A stretch of DNA of 64,000 nt, taken from positions 62,001-126,000 of the forward strand of contig NZ_JFYN01000041.1 of the NCBI RefSeq assembly GCF_000631985.1, written 5' to 3'. The DNA comes from Pseudomonas sp. RIT288 (GTDB lineage: Bacteria > Pseudomonadota > Gammaproteobacteria > Pseudomonadales > Pseudomonadaceae). The notes beneath the pieces were generated by a model. It was not told where the DNA came from and searched no databases. It was given only the letters and a program-made list of their open reading frames with translations. Positions 24,507-31,979 of this stretch are shown one piece after another (the stretch's first letter is position 1; each line of letters begins with the position of its first letter). The translations under genes and the position numbers were made by a program.

Positions 24507-25541
24507 ATGGACCTTGTTATCGCCCGCCCCGAAGGTTTGTACTGCCCTGCCGGGGATTTCTACATTGATCCGTGGCGCCCGGTCGAGCGCTCGGTGATCA
24601 CCCATGCCCACGGCGATCACGCCCGTAACGGCAATCAGCATTATCTGGCCAGCAGCGCCAGCGAAGGGATTTTGCGTGCGCGTCTGGGTCAGGACATCAA
24701 CCTGCAAACCCTCGCCTACGGTCAGCGGCTGACCCACCACGGCGTGACCTTGAGTTTCCATCCCGCCGGGCATGTGCTCGGTTCGGCCCAGGTACGTCTG
24801 GAATACGGCGGCGAAGTCTGGGTCGCATCCGGCGATTACAAGATCGAACCCGACGGCACCTGCGCACCGTTCGAACCGGTGCGCTGCCACACCTTTATCA
24901 CCGAATCGACCTTCGGCCTGCCGATCTACCGCTGGCAACCACAGGCGCAGGTGTTCAGCGAGATCAACCAGTGGTGGCAGGCGAACATCGCCGCCGGCAA
25001 GGCCAGCGTGTTGTTCTGTTATTCATTCGGCAAAGCTCAGCGGATCCTGCACGGCATCGACGCCAGCCTCGGCCCGATCCTCAGTCACGGTGCCGTCGAA
25101 CCGCTGAACCGGGTCTACCGCGAGGCCGGCGTGTACCTGCCGCCGACGATCTACGCCGGCGACATCAAAAAATCCGACCCGATCATGCGTCAGGCGCTGG
25201 TCATCGCCCCGCCCTCGGCCGGTGGCAGCACCTGGATGCGCCGTTTCGGCGACTTCAGTGACGCCTTTGCCAGCGGCTGGATGCGCCTGCGCGGCACCCG
25301 CCGGCGGCGCGGCGTGGATCGCGGTTTCGTGCTCTCGGATCACGCCGACTGGCCCGGCCTGCTCTGGGCCATCGAACAGACCGGCGCCGAACGGGTGATG
25401 GTCACCCACGGCTCGATCGGCGTGCTGGTGCGCCATCTGCGTGAACAAGGCCTGGATGCGCAGGGCTTCAACACCGAATACGGCGACGATGAGGAGGAAA
25501 ACATCGACGCCGAACCTGCCATCGCCGAGGTGCAAGCATGA
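24507..25541 (+). CDS. Ligase-associated MBL-fold DNA exonuclease
   Basis: A 344-residue metallo-beta-lactamase/beta-CASP-like nuclease. Metal ligands are in VITHAHGDHAR (HxHxDH), HPAGHVLGSAQVR, the Asp of ASGDYKIEP and LSDHADWPGLL. It belongs to the Exo component of a four-gene bacterial repair cluster with an ATP ligase, an Lhr-Core helicase and a phosphoesterase, studied in P. putida. The stop overlaps the start of the ligase (ATGA), so the two are coupled. The helicase and phosphoesterase are not adjacent here but 6.4 kb downstream. The ribosome binding site is weak. Confidence 0.9.
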   Translation: MDLVIARPEGLYCPAGDFYIDPWRPVERSVITHAHGDHARNGNQHYLASSASEGILRARLGQDINLQTLAYGQRLTHHGVTLSFHPAGHVLGSAQVRLEYGGEVWVASGDYKIEPDGTCAPFEPVRCHTFITESTFGLPIYRWQPQAQVFSEINQWWQANIAAGKASVLFCYSFGKAQRILHGIDASLGPILSHGAVEPLNRVYREAGVYLPPTIYAGDIKKSDPIMRQALVIAPPSAGGSTWMRRFGDFSDAFASGWMRLRGTRRRRGVDRGFVLSDHADWPGLLWAIEQTGAERVMVTHGSIGVLVRHLREQGLDAQGFNTEYGDDEEENIDAEPAIAEVQA

Positions 25542-27226
25542 AAGCTTTCGCCGAGTTGTACGCCGAACTCGACGCCACCACGTCCAGCAACGCCAAACTG
25601 GCCGCCATGCAAGCCTATTTCGCCCAGGCTGCACCGCAAGACGCTGCATGGGCGGTGTACTTTCTGTCCGGTGGGCGCCCGCGGCAACTGGTGCCGGTGC
25701 GCATCCTGCGCGAACTGGCGGTGGAGGTCTCGGGGTTGCAGCCGTGGCTGTTCGAGGAAAGCTATCAATCCGTCGGCGATCTGGCGGAAACCATTTCGCT
25801 GGTGCTGCCGGAAAATTCGCACAGCTCCGAAGCCGGCCTTGCCGAATGGATCGAAGACAAGCTGCTGCCACTGCGTGGTGAAACCCCGGAATACCTCGCC
25901 CGCCAACTGCCCGCCCTATGGTCGCAACTGGATCGGCCGAGCCTGATGCTGTGCATCAAGTTGATCACCGGCAGCTTCCGCGTTGGCGTGTCGAAACTGC
26001 TGGTCACTCGCGCGTTGGCGTCGATGGCCGGCCTCGACAGCAAACGCGTGGCGCAGCGACTGGTGGGTTACACCGACCTGTCGAACCGGCCGAACGCGGC
26101 CAGCTACCTGAAGCTGATCGCCCCTGAATCCGCCGACGAACACGCGCAACGTGGCGGTCAGCCCTACCCGTTTTTCCTCGCGCATGCCTTGTCGCAACCG
26201 GTCGAGGAATTTGAAGCGCTGCTGGGGCCGGCGAGCAATTGGCATGTGGAGTGGAAGTGGGATGGGATCCGCGCGCAGGTGGTCAAGCGCGAGGGTCGGT
26301 TGTGGGTCTGGTCGCGGGGTGAAGAGCTGGTGACCGAGCGTTTCCCCGAGTTCGACACACTGGTCCACGCGTTACCCGACGGCACGGTGATCGACGGCGA
26401 AATCGTGGTCTGGAAAAGTACCCATCCGAGCACCGAAGACGCCTTCGATCCGCAATCGACCGCGCCACCAGCGGTGCAACCCTTCGCCCTGTTGCAGCAA
26501 CGCATCGGGCGCAAAACCCTCGACAAGAAAATCCTCGAAGAAGTGCCGGTGGTGGTGCTCGCCTACGATTTGCTGGAGTGGCAAGGCGAAGACTGGCGCA
26601 ACCGTCCGCAGGCCGAACGGCGTGCGCAACTGGAGCAAGTCATCGCGCACGGTAACAACCCGGTGTTACTGGCCTCACCGATTCTGACCGGCAGTGACTG
26701 GTTCGATCTCGCCCGTCAGCGTGAAGCCTCACGGCGACTGGGGGTCGAGGGCATGATGCTCAAGGCTCGCGATGCCCTGTATGGCGTGGGCCGGACCAAA
26801 GACATGGGCGTGTGGTGGAAGTGGAAGGTCGATCCGTTCAGCGTCGACGCAGTATTGATCTACGCCCAGCGCGGACATGGCCGGCGCGCCAGTCTATACA
26901 GCGATTACACCTTCGCTGTGTGGGACGGCCCGCCCGAATCCAGCCAACGAGCGCTGGTGCCGTTCGCCAAGGCGTATTCGGGGCTGACTGACGAGGAGAT
27001 GCGCCAGGTCGACAGCATCGTGCGCAAGACCACCGTGGAAAAATTCGGCCCGGTCAGCAGCGTCAAGCCGAGTCTGGTGTTCGAGTTGGGTTTCGAAGGG
27101 ATTGCCCTGTCGCGACGGCACAAGAGCGGCATTGCCGTGCGCTTTCCGCGAATGCTGCGCTGGCGGCAGGACAAGACGGTGGATGAAGCAGACAGTCTGG
27201 CGACGTTGCAGGATTTGCTGGCCTGA
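25538..27226 (+). CDS. ATP-dependent DNA ligase (cluster type)
   Basis: A 562-residue ATP-dependent ligase. The adenylated lysine lies in WHVEWKWDGIRAQVV (K-x-DG motif), with the supporting VIDGEIVVW, DLLEWQGEDWRN, GVEGMMLKARDALY and WWKWKVDP nucleotidyltransferase motifs. It is followed by an OB-fold, where LVFELGFEGIALSRRHKSG is conserved. An N-terminal helical DNA-binding domain fills residues 1-220. It is not the NAD+-dependent LigA. Role: sealing ends in a repair pathway with the upstream nuclease. Start overlaps the nuclease stop. A class B REP follows, then the unrelated aot operon. Confidence 0.93.
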   Translation: MKAFAELYAELDATTSSNAKLAAMQAYFAQAAPQDAAWAVYFLSGGRPRQLVPVRILRELAVEVSGLQPWLFEESYQSVGDLAETISLVLPENSHSSEAGLAEWIEDKLLPLRGETPEYLARQLPALWSQLDRPSLMLCIKLITGSFRVGVSKLLVTRALASMAGLDSKRVAQRLVGYTDLSNRPNAASYLKLIAPESADEHAQRGGQPYPFFLAHALSQPVEEFEALLGPASNWHVEWKWDGIRAQVVKREGRLWVWSRGEELVTERFPEFDTLVHALPDGTVIDGEIVVWKSTHPSTEDAFDPQSTAPPAVQPFALLQQRIGRKTLDKKILEEVPVVVLAYDLLEWQGEDWRNRPQAERRAQLEQVIAHGNNPVLLASPILTGSDWFDLARQREASRRLGVEGMMLKARDALYGVGRTKDMGVWWKWKVDPFSVDAVLIYAQRGHGRRASLYSDYTFAVWDGPPESSQRALVPFAKAYSGLTDEEMRQVDSIVRKTTVEKFGPVSSVKPSLVFELGFEGIALSRRHKSGIAVRFPRMLRWRQDKTVDEADSLATLQDLLA

Positions 27227-27271
27227 CCCGGTTTGCCGGGACATTCATCACCTTTGACCGAACGAAGTTCC

Positions 27272-27385
27272 TGTGGCGAGGGAGCTTGCTCCCGCTCGAC
27301 TGCGCAGCAGTCGCAAAATGACGGTCTGTCTGAAAAACGCAGGGGAGTGCTTCGCCCTCCAGCGGGAGCAAGCTCCCTCGCCACA
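27272..27385. repeat. REP palindrome, class B (left border of the transporter block)
   Basis: Two perfect 25-nt arms (GTGGCGAGGGAGCTTGCTCC) are separated by 64 nt. It lies 45 bp after the ligase stop. The remaining 228 bp up to aotJ hold no ORF that I trust and presumably carry the aot promoter. Confidence 0.86.
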
Positions 27386-27613
27386 ACGGCTCGTTTTATC
27401 CCTTGTAAATGCATGTCTCGACCCAACATGGTGCAGCCTTCAACAGCCGCCCATTCCCGTGCACCAATCCCTCTCCCTCCTCCCTCCCCCAACCTTTTAA
27501 AACACTTGTTCGGGACTCTGGTTCGGAAATTGCTACTTTCTATAGGTCGTACGCGTTCCAGTAACAATAATTCTGCGCCACAAGCGCTCATATTGGTTCT
27601 TAGGGATTGAATA

Positions 27614-28396
27614 ATGAAAAAAGCATTGCTGACCCTTTCTGCACTGGCGTTGTGCATGGCTGCCGGCTCCGCGCTGGCCAAGGAATACAAAGAGCTGCGT
27701 TTTGGCGTTGATCCTTCCTACGCACCGTTCGAGTCGAAAGCGGCCGACGGCAGCCTGGTGGGCTTCGACATCGACCTGGGCAACGCGATCTGCGCCGAGC
27801 TGAAGGTCAAGTGCAAATGGGTCGAAAGCGATTTCGACGGCATGATTCCGGGCCTCAAGGCCAATAAATTCGACGGTGTGATCTCGTCGATGACCGTGAC
27901 CCCGGCCCGCGAGAAAGTCATCGACTTCTCCAGCGAACTGTTCTCCGGCCCGACCGCTTATGTGTTCAAGAAGGGTTCCGGCCTGAGCGAAGACGTCGCG
28001 TCCCTCAAGGGCAAAACCGTCGGCTACGAGCAAGGCACCATTCAGGAAGCCTACGCCAAAGCCGTGCTGGACAAGGCTGGCGTGAAGACTCAGGCCTATC
28101 AGAATCAGGACCAGGTTTACTCCGACCTGACTTCCGGTCGCCTCGATGCCGCCATTCAGGACATGCTGCAAGCCGAACTGGGCTTCCTGAAGTCGCCAAA
28201 AGGCGAAGGCTACGAAGTCAGCAAGCCAGTCGACAGCGAATTGCTGCCGGCCAAAACCGCTGTCGGTATCAAGAAAGGTAACACTGAGCTGAAAGCGCTT
28301 TTAGATAAAGGTATCAAAGCGTTACACGACGACGGCAAATACGCCGAGATTCAAAAGAAACACTTTGGCGATCTGAATCTGTACAGCGGCAAATAA
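27614..28396 (+). CDS. aotJ: Basic amino-acid ABC transporter, periplasmic binding protein (AotJ/HisJ-like)
   Basis: A 260-residue periplasmic solute-binding protein, family SBP_bac_3. The signal is MKKALLTLSALALCMAAGSALA. LRFGVDPSYAPFESKAADGS, GFDIDLGNAICAELKVKC and FDGVISSMTVTPAREKVIDF are the lysine/arginine/ornithine/histidine binder signature. It should deliver arginine or ornithine to the AotQM permease. The gene heads the J-Q-M-O-P order known from P. aeruginosa. A hairpin with a T-run follows it, which probably lets the binding protein be made in excess. Ligand specificity between arginine, ornithine and histidine cannot be decided from sequence. Confidence 0.88.
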   Translation: MKKALLTLSALALCMAAGSALAKEYKELRFGVDPSYAPFESKAADGSLVGFDIDLGNAICAELKVKCKWVESDFDGMIPGLKANKFDGVISSMTVTPAREKVIDFSSELFSGPTAYVFKKGSGLSEDVASLKGKTVGYEQGTIQEAYAKAVLDKAGVKTQAYQNQDQVYSDLTSGRLDAAIQDMLQAELGFLKSPKGEGYEVSKPVDSELLPAKTAVGIKKGNTELKALLDKGIKALHDDGKYAEIQKKHFGDLNLYSGK

Positions 28397-28402
28397 TGCC
28401 CC

Positions 28403-28430
28403 GGCGCCCATCCTCGATGGGCGCCTTTTC
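28403..28430 (+). terminator. Intercistronic attenuator after aotJ
   Basis: The stem GGCGCCCA / TGGGCGCC with a 7-nt loop is followed by TTTTC. It sits seven bases after the aotJ stop and 23 bp before aotQ, the usual place for partial termination or 3'-end protection in binding-protein operons. Confidence 0.75.
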
Positions 28431-28452
28431 CATCCGCTCAGGTTGCTGATTT

Positions 28453-29181
28453 ATGTTCGAAAACCTCTTACAAAATCTGGGGCTCTCCGCGTTCAGCCTT
28501 CAGGGTTTCGGCCCATTGCTGTTGCAAGGCACCTGGATGACCATCAAATTATCGGCGATGTCGCTGCTGGTGGCCGTGTTGCTCGGCCTGCTCGGCGCCA
28601 GTGCCAAGCTGTCAAAAGTCAAACTGCTGCGTCTGCCCGCCCAGCTCTACACCACGCTGATTCGCGGGGTGCCGGATCTGGTGCTGATGCTGCTGATCTT
28701 CTACAGCCTGCAAACCTGGCTGACGTCGCTCACCGACTACATGGAATGGGAATACATCGAGATCGACCCGTTCAGTGCCGGGGTGCTGACCCTGGGCTTC
28801 ATTTATGGCGCGTATTTCACCGAAACCTTCCGCGGGGCGATCCTTGCCGTGCCGCGCGGTCAAGTCGAAGCCGCCACCGCCTATGGCCTCAAGCGCGGCC
28901 AGCGCTTTCGCTTCGTGGTGTTCCCGCAAATGATGCGCTTCGCCCTGCCGGGCATCGGCAATAACTGGATGGTGATGCTCAAGGCCACCGCGCTGGTGTC
29001 GATCATCGGCCTGGCCGATCTGGTCAAAGCCGCGCAGGACGCCGGTAAAAGCACCTATCAACTGTTCTACTTTCTGGTACTTGCCGCCTTGATCTATCTG
29101 CTCATCACCAGTGCTTCGAACGTCATCCTGCGCTGGCTCGAGCGCCGTTACGCCGCCGGCGCACGGGAGGCCGTACGATGA
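28453..29181 (+). CDS. aotQ: ABC transporter permease AotQ
   Basis: A 242-residue inner-membrane permease of the polar amino-acid family (HisQ type). It has about five hydrophobic segments. The cytoplasmic EAA loop is AILAVPRGQVEAATAYGLKR, followed by GQRFRFVVFPQMMRFALPGI, where the ATPase docks. It pairs with AotM. The stop overlaps the aotM start (ATGA), so the two permeases are coupled. The binding site before the ATG is weak, perhaps relying on read-through from aotJ. Confidence 0.87.
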   Translation: MFENLLQNLGLSAFSLQGFGPLLLQGTWMTIKLSAMSLLVAVLLGLLGASAKLSKVKLLRLPAQLYTTLIRGVPDLVLMLLIFYSLQTWLTSLTDYMEWEYIEIDPFSAGVLTLGFIYGAYFTETFRGAILAVPRGQVEAATAYGLKRGQRFRFVVFPQMMRFALPGIGNNWMVMLKATALVSIIGLADLVKAAQDAGKSTYQLFYFLVLAALIYLLITSASNVILRWLERRYAAGAREAVR

Positions 29182-29888
29182 TCGAACTCCTGCAGGAATA
29201 CTGGAAACCCTTCCTTTATACCGACGGCACCAACATCACCGGTCTGGCGATGACGATGTGGCTGCTCAGCGCGTCGATCTTCATTGGCTTCCTGGTGTCG
29301 ATCCCGCTGTCGATTGCCCGGGTGTCTTCGCATTTCTATGTGCGCTGGCCGGTGCAGTTCTACACCTACCTGTTCCGTGGTACGCCGCTCTACATCCAGT
29401 TGCTGATCTGCTACACCGGGATCTACAGCCTGGCTGCCGTGCGCGCGCAGCCGTTGCTCGACAGTTTCTTTCGCGATGCGATGAACTGCACGATCCTCGC
29501 ATTCGCCCTGAACACCTGCGCCTACACCACGGAGATTTTCGCCGGGGCGATCCGCAGCATGAACCACGGCGAAGTCGAAGCGGCCAAGGCCTACGGTCTG
29601 ACCGGCTGGAAGCTGTATGCCTACGTGATCATGCCTTCAGCCTTACGGCGTTCGCTGCCGTATTACAGCAACGAAGTGATCCTGATGCTGCACTCGACCA
29701 CCGTGGCCTTCACCGCGACCATCCCCGATATCCTGAAAGTCGCCCGGGACGCCAATTCGGCGACCTTCCTGACCTTCCAGTCGTTCGGCATCGCCGCGCT
29801 GATCTACCTGACCATCACCTTCGCGCTGGTCGGCCTGTTCCGCCTCGCCGAACGCCGCTGGCTGGCATTCCTCGGGCCGACCCACTAG
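29178..29888 (+). CDS. aotM: ABC transporter permease AotM
   Basis: A 236-residue HisM-type permease, partner of AotQ. The EAA loop reads AIRSMNHGEVEAAKAYGLTG, followed by WKLYAYVIMPSALRRSLPYY. The N-terminal WKPFLYTDGTNITGLAMTMW and SIPLSIARVS segments are typical. Together with AotQ and two AotP subunits it should form the importer. The next gene, aotO, starts 10 bases downstream on an AGGAAA site, so this is one operon. Confidence 0.88.
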   Translation: MIELLQEYWKPFLYTDGTNITGLAMTMWLLSASIFIGFLVSIPLSIARVSSHFYVRWPVQFYTYLFRGTPLYIQLLICYTGIYSLAAVRAQPLLDSFFRDAMNCTILAFALNTCAYTTEIFAGAIRSMNHGEVEAAKAYGLTGWKLYAYVIMPSALRRSLPYYSNEVILMLHSTTVAFTATIPDILKVARDANSATFLTFQSFGIAALIYLTITFALVGLFRLAERRWLAFLGPTH

Positions 29889-29898
29889 GAAACCTGTA

Positions 29899-31017
29899 AT
29901 GCGACACCAGATCCATGACCTGTTGGCCCCGGTGCCGGGGACCGCACGACAGATCCACAGCTTCCACTTCGGCCCGGAGCAGGCCCAAGGCAAGATCTAC
30001 ATCCAGTCCTCGCTGCATGCCGACGAAATGCCCGGCATGCTCGTGGCCTGGCACCTCAAGCAGCGGCTGGCGGAACTGGAAGCCGCCGGGCGCCTGCGCA
30101 GCCAGATCGTGCTGGTGCCGGTGGCCAATCCGGTCGGCCTCGAACAAGTGCTGATGGACGTGCCGCTGGGCCGTTACGAGATGGAGAGCGGGCAGAATTT
30201 CAATCGCTGGTTCGTCGACCTCAGCGAAGAAATCGGCAACGACATCGAGGGCAAGCTGGGCGACGACCCGCAACGCAACCTTGAGCTGATCCGCGCCAGC
30301 CTGCGCAACGCCCTCGCCCGCCAGACGCCCGCCACGCAACTGCAATCCCAGCGCCTGACCCTGCAACGGCTGGCGTGCGACGCCGACATGGTGCTGGACC
30401 TGCATTGCGATTTCGAATCCGTGGTTCACCTCTACACCACGCCCGAAGCGTGGCCGCAGGTCGAGCCGCTGGCGCGCTACATCGAAGCACAGGCCAGTCT
30501 GCTGGCCACCGATTCCGGCGGCCAGTCGTTTGACGAATGCTTCACCCTGCTGTGGTGGCAACTGCAGGAACGCTTTGGCGAGCACTTCGAGATTCCGCTG
30601 GGCAGTTTTTCGGTGACCGTGGAGTTGCGCGGCCAGGGTGACGTCAATCACCCAATGGCCAGTCGAGACTGCCAGGCCTTGATCGATTATCTGATCCAGT
30701 TCGATGCGATCGTCGGCGAGACCAAGCCGCAGCCGCCCTTGCCTTTCCCTGCCACGCCGCTGGCCGGCGTCCAACCGGTGACCACGCCGGTGGGCGGCTT
30801 GCTGGTGTACACCGCCACGGCCGGGCAGTACCTGCAAGCCGGGCAACAGATTGCCGAAATCATCGACCCGATCCACGACCGGGTCACCCCCATTCATTGC
30901 ACTGCCGCCGGCCTGCTGTACGCCCGCTCGCTGCGGCGCATGGCCACTGCCGGCATGGTGATCGCCCATGTGGCGGGCGCCGAAGCCTATCGCAGCGGCT
31001 ACCTACTTTCGCCTTGA
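29899..31017 (+). CDS. aotO: Succinylglutamate desuccinylase/aspartoacylase-family protein AotO
   Basis: A 372-residue zinc carboxypeptidase-like protein (M14/AstE-AspA fold). Zinc ligands are likely in IQSSLHADEMPGMLVAW (His and Glu) and the later His of MVLDLHCDFESVVH; VTVELRGQGDVNHPMA holds the probable catalytic Glu. AotO lies in the arginine/ornithine transport operon of P. aeruginosa but is not needed for transport there as far as I know; it may process an N-acyl or peptide-linked arginine derivative (inference). It is placed between the permease and ATPase genes and shares their transcript. Confidence 0.83.
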   Translation: MRHQIHDLLAPVPGTARQIHSFHFGPEQAQGKIYIQSSLHADEMPGMLVAWHLKQRLAELEAAGRLRSQIVLVPVANPVGLEQVLMDVPLGRYEMESGQNFNRWFVDLSEEIGNDIEGKLGDDPQRNLELIRASLRNALARQTPATQLQSQRLTLQRLACDADMVLDLHCDFESVVHLYTTPEAWPQVEPLARYIEAQASLLATDSGGQSFDECFTLLWWQLQERFGEHFEIPLGSFSVTVELRGQGDVNHPMASRDCQALIDYLIQFDAIVGETKPQPPLPFPATPLAGVQPVTTPVGGLLVYTATAGQYLQAGQQIAEIIDPIHDRVTPIHCTAAGLLYARSLRRMATAGMVIAHVAGAEAYRSGYLLSP

Positions 31018-31030
31018 GGATGTCTGTCCC

Positions 31031-31795
31031 ATGTACAAATTGACTGTTGAAGGTCTGCACAAAAGCTATGGCGACCATCAGGTACTCAAAGGCGTTTCGC
31101 TCAAGGCCAAAACTGGCGACGTGATCAGCCTGATCGGCGCCAGCGGCTCGGGCAAAAGCACCTTTTTGCGCTGCATCAACTTCCTCGAGCAACCCAACGA
31201 CGGCGCCATGAGCCTCGATGGCCAGGCGATCAGCATGATCACCGACCGTCACGGCATGCACGTCGCCGACCCGAATGAACTGCAACGCCTGCGCACGCGA
31301 CTGGCGATGGTGTTCCAGCACTTCAACCTGTGGAGCCACATGACCGTGCTGGAAAACATCACCATGGCCCCGCGCCGGGTGCTGGGTTGCAGCAAGCAGG
31401 AAGCCGAAGACCGCGCCCGCCGTTACCTGGACAAGGTCGGCCTGCCGGCGCGGGTTGCCGATCAGTACCCGGCGTTTCTCTCCGGCGGCCAGCAACAGCG
31501 GGTGGCGATCGCCCGGGCACTGGCGATGGAACCGGAAGTGATGCTGTTCGACGAACCGACCTCGGCGCTCGACCCGGAGTTGGTGGGTGAGGTGCTGCGG
31601 GTGATTCAGGGTCTGGCTGAAGAAGGCCGGACGATGATCATGGTGACCCATGAAATGAGCTTCGCCCGTAAGGTCTCCAGCCAGGTGTTGTTCCTGCATC
31701 AGGGGCTGGTGGAGGAAGAAGGCGCACCGGAAGATGTGCTGGGCAATCCGAGAAGCGAACGGCTGAAGCAGTTCCTCAGCGGTAACCTCAAGTAA
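31031..31795 (+). CDS. aotP: ABC transporter ATP-binding protein AotP
   Basis: A 254-residue HisP/AotP-type ATPase energising arginine/ornithine import. Walker A is LIGASGSGKSTFLR, the Q-loop is MVFQHFNLWSHM, the signature is FLSGGQQQRVAIARAL, Walker B is VMLFDEPTSALDP, and the switch His is in MVTHEMSFARKV. The start chosen is the ATG of MYKLTVEGLHKSYGDHQ, 13 bases after aotO, preceded by GAGGA. In P. aeruginosa argR follows this gene; here a REP and the Lhr-Core helicase follow instead. Confidence 0.92.
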   Translation: MYKLTVEGLHKSYGDHQVLKGVSLKAKTGDVISLIGASGSGKSTFLRCINFLEQPNDGAMSLDGQAISMITDRHGMHVADPNELQRLRTRLAMVFQHFNLWSHMTVLENITMAPRRVLGCSKQEAEDRARRYLDKVGLPARVADQYPAFLSGGQQQRVAIARALAMEPEVMLFDEPTSALDPELVGEVLRVIQGLAEEGRTMIMVTHEMSFARKVSSQVLFLHQGLVEEEGAPEDVLGNPRSERLKQFLSGNLK

Positions 31796-31809
31796 CCCCG
31801 GATCCCCCG

Positions 31810-31902
31810 TGTAGGAGCTGCCGCAGGCTCGGGCCGCGTTCGGACGATCTTTTGATTTTGCTTTTCAAGATCAAAAGATCGCAGCCTGCGGCAGCTCCTA
31901 CA
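31810..31902. repeat. Asymmetric class A REP (right border of the transporter block)
   Basis: Outer arms of 20 nt (TGTAGGAGCTGCCGCAGGCT and complement) are perfect. The left arm then carries an extra CGGGCCGCGTTCGGACGATC-type module, while the right arm goes straight to the standard GATCGCAGCC form. It lies between aotP and the helicase gene. Confidence 0.82.
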
Positions 31903-31979
31903 GGGGATGCGGTGTGATTAAACCTTTCGTACGTCGGCGTGGTCACTGGAAGAACACTTCCAGAGCGCGCGCAGCAGGC

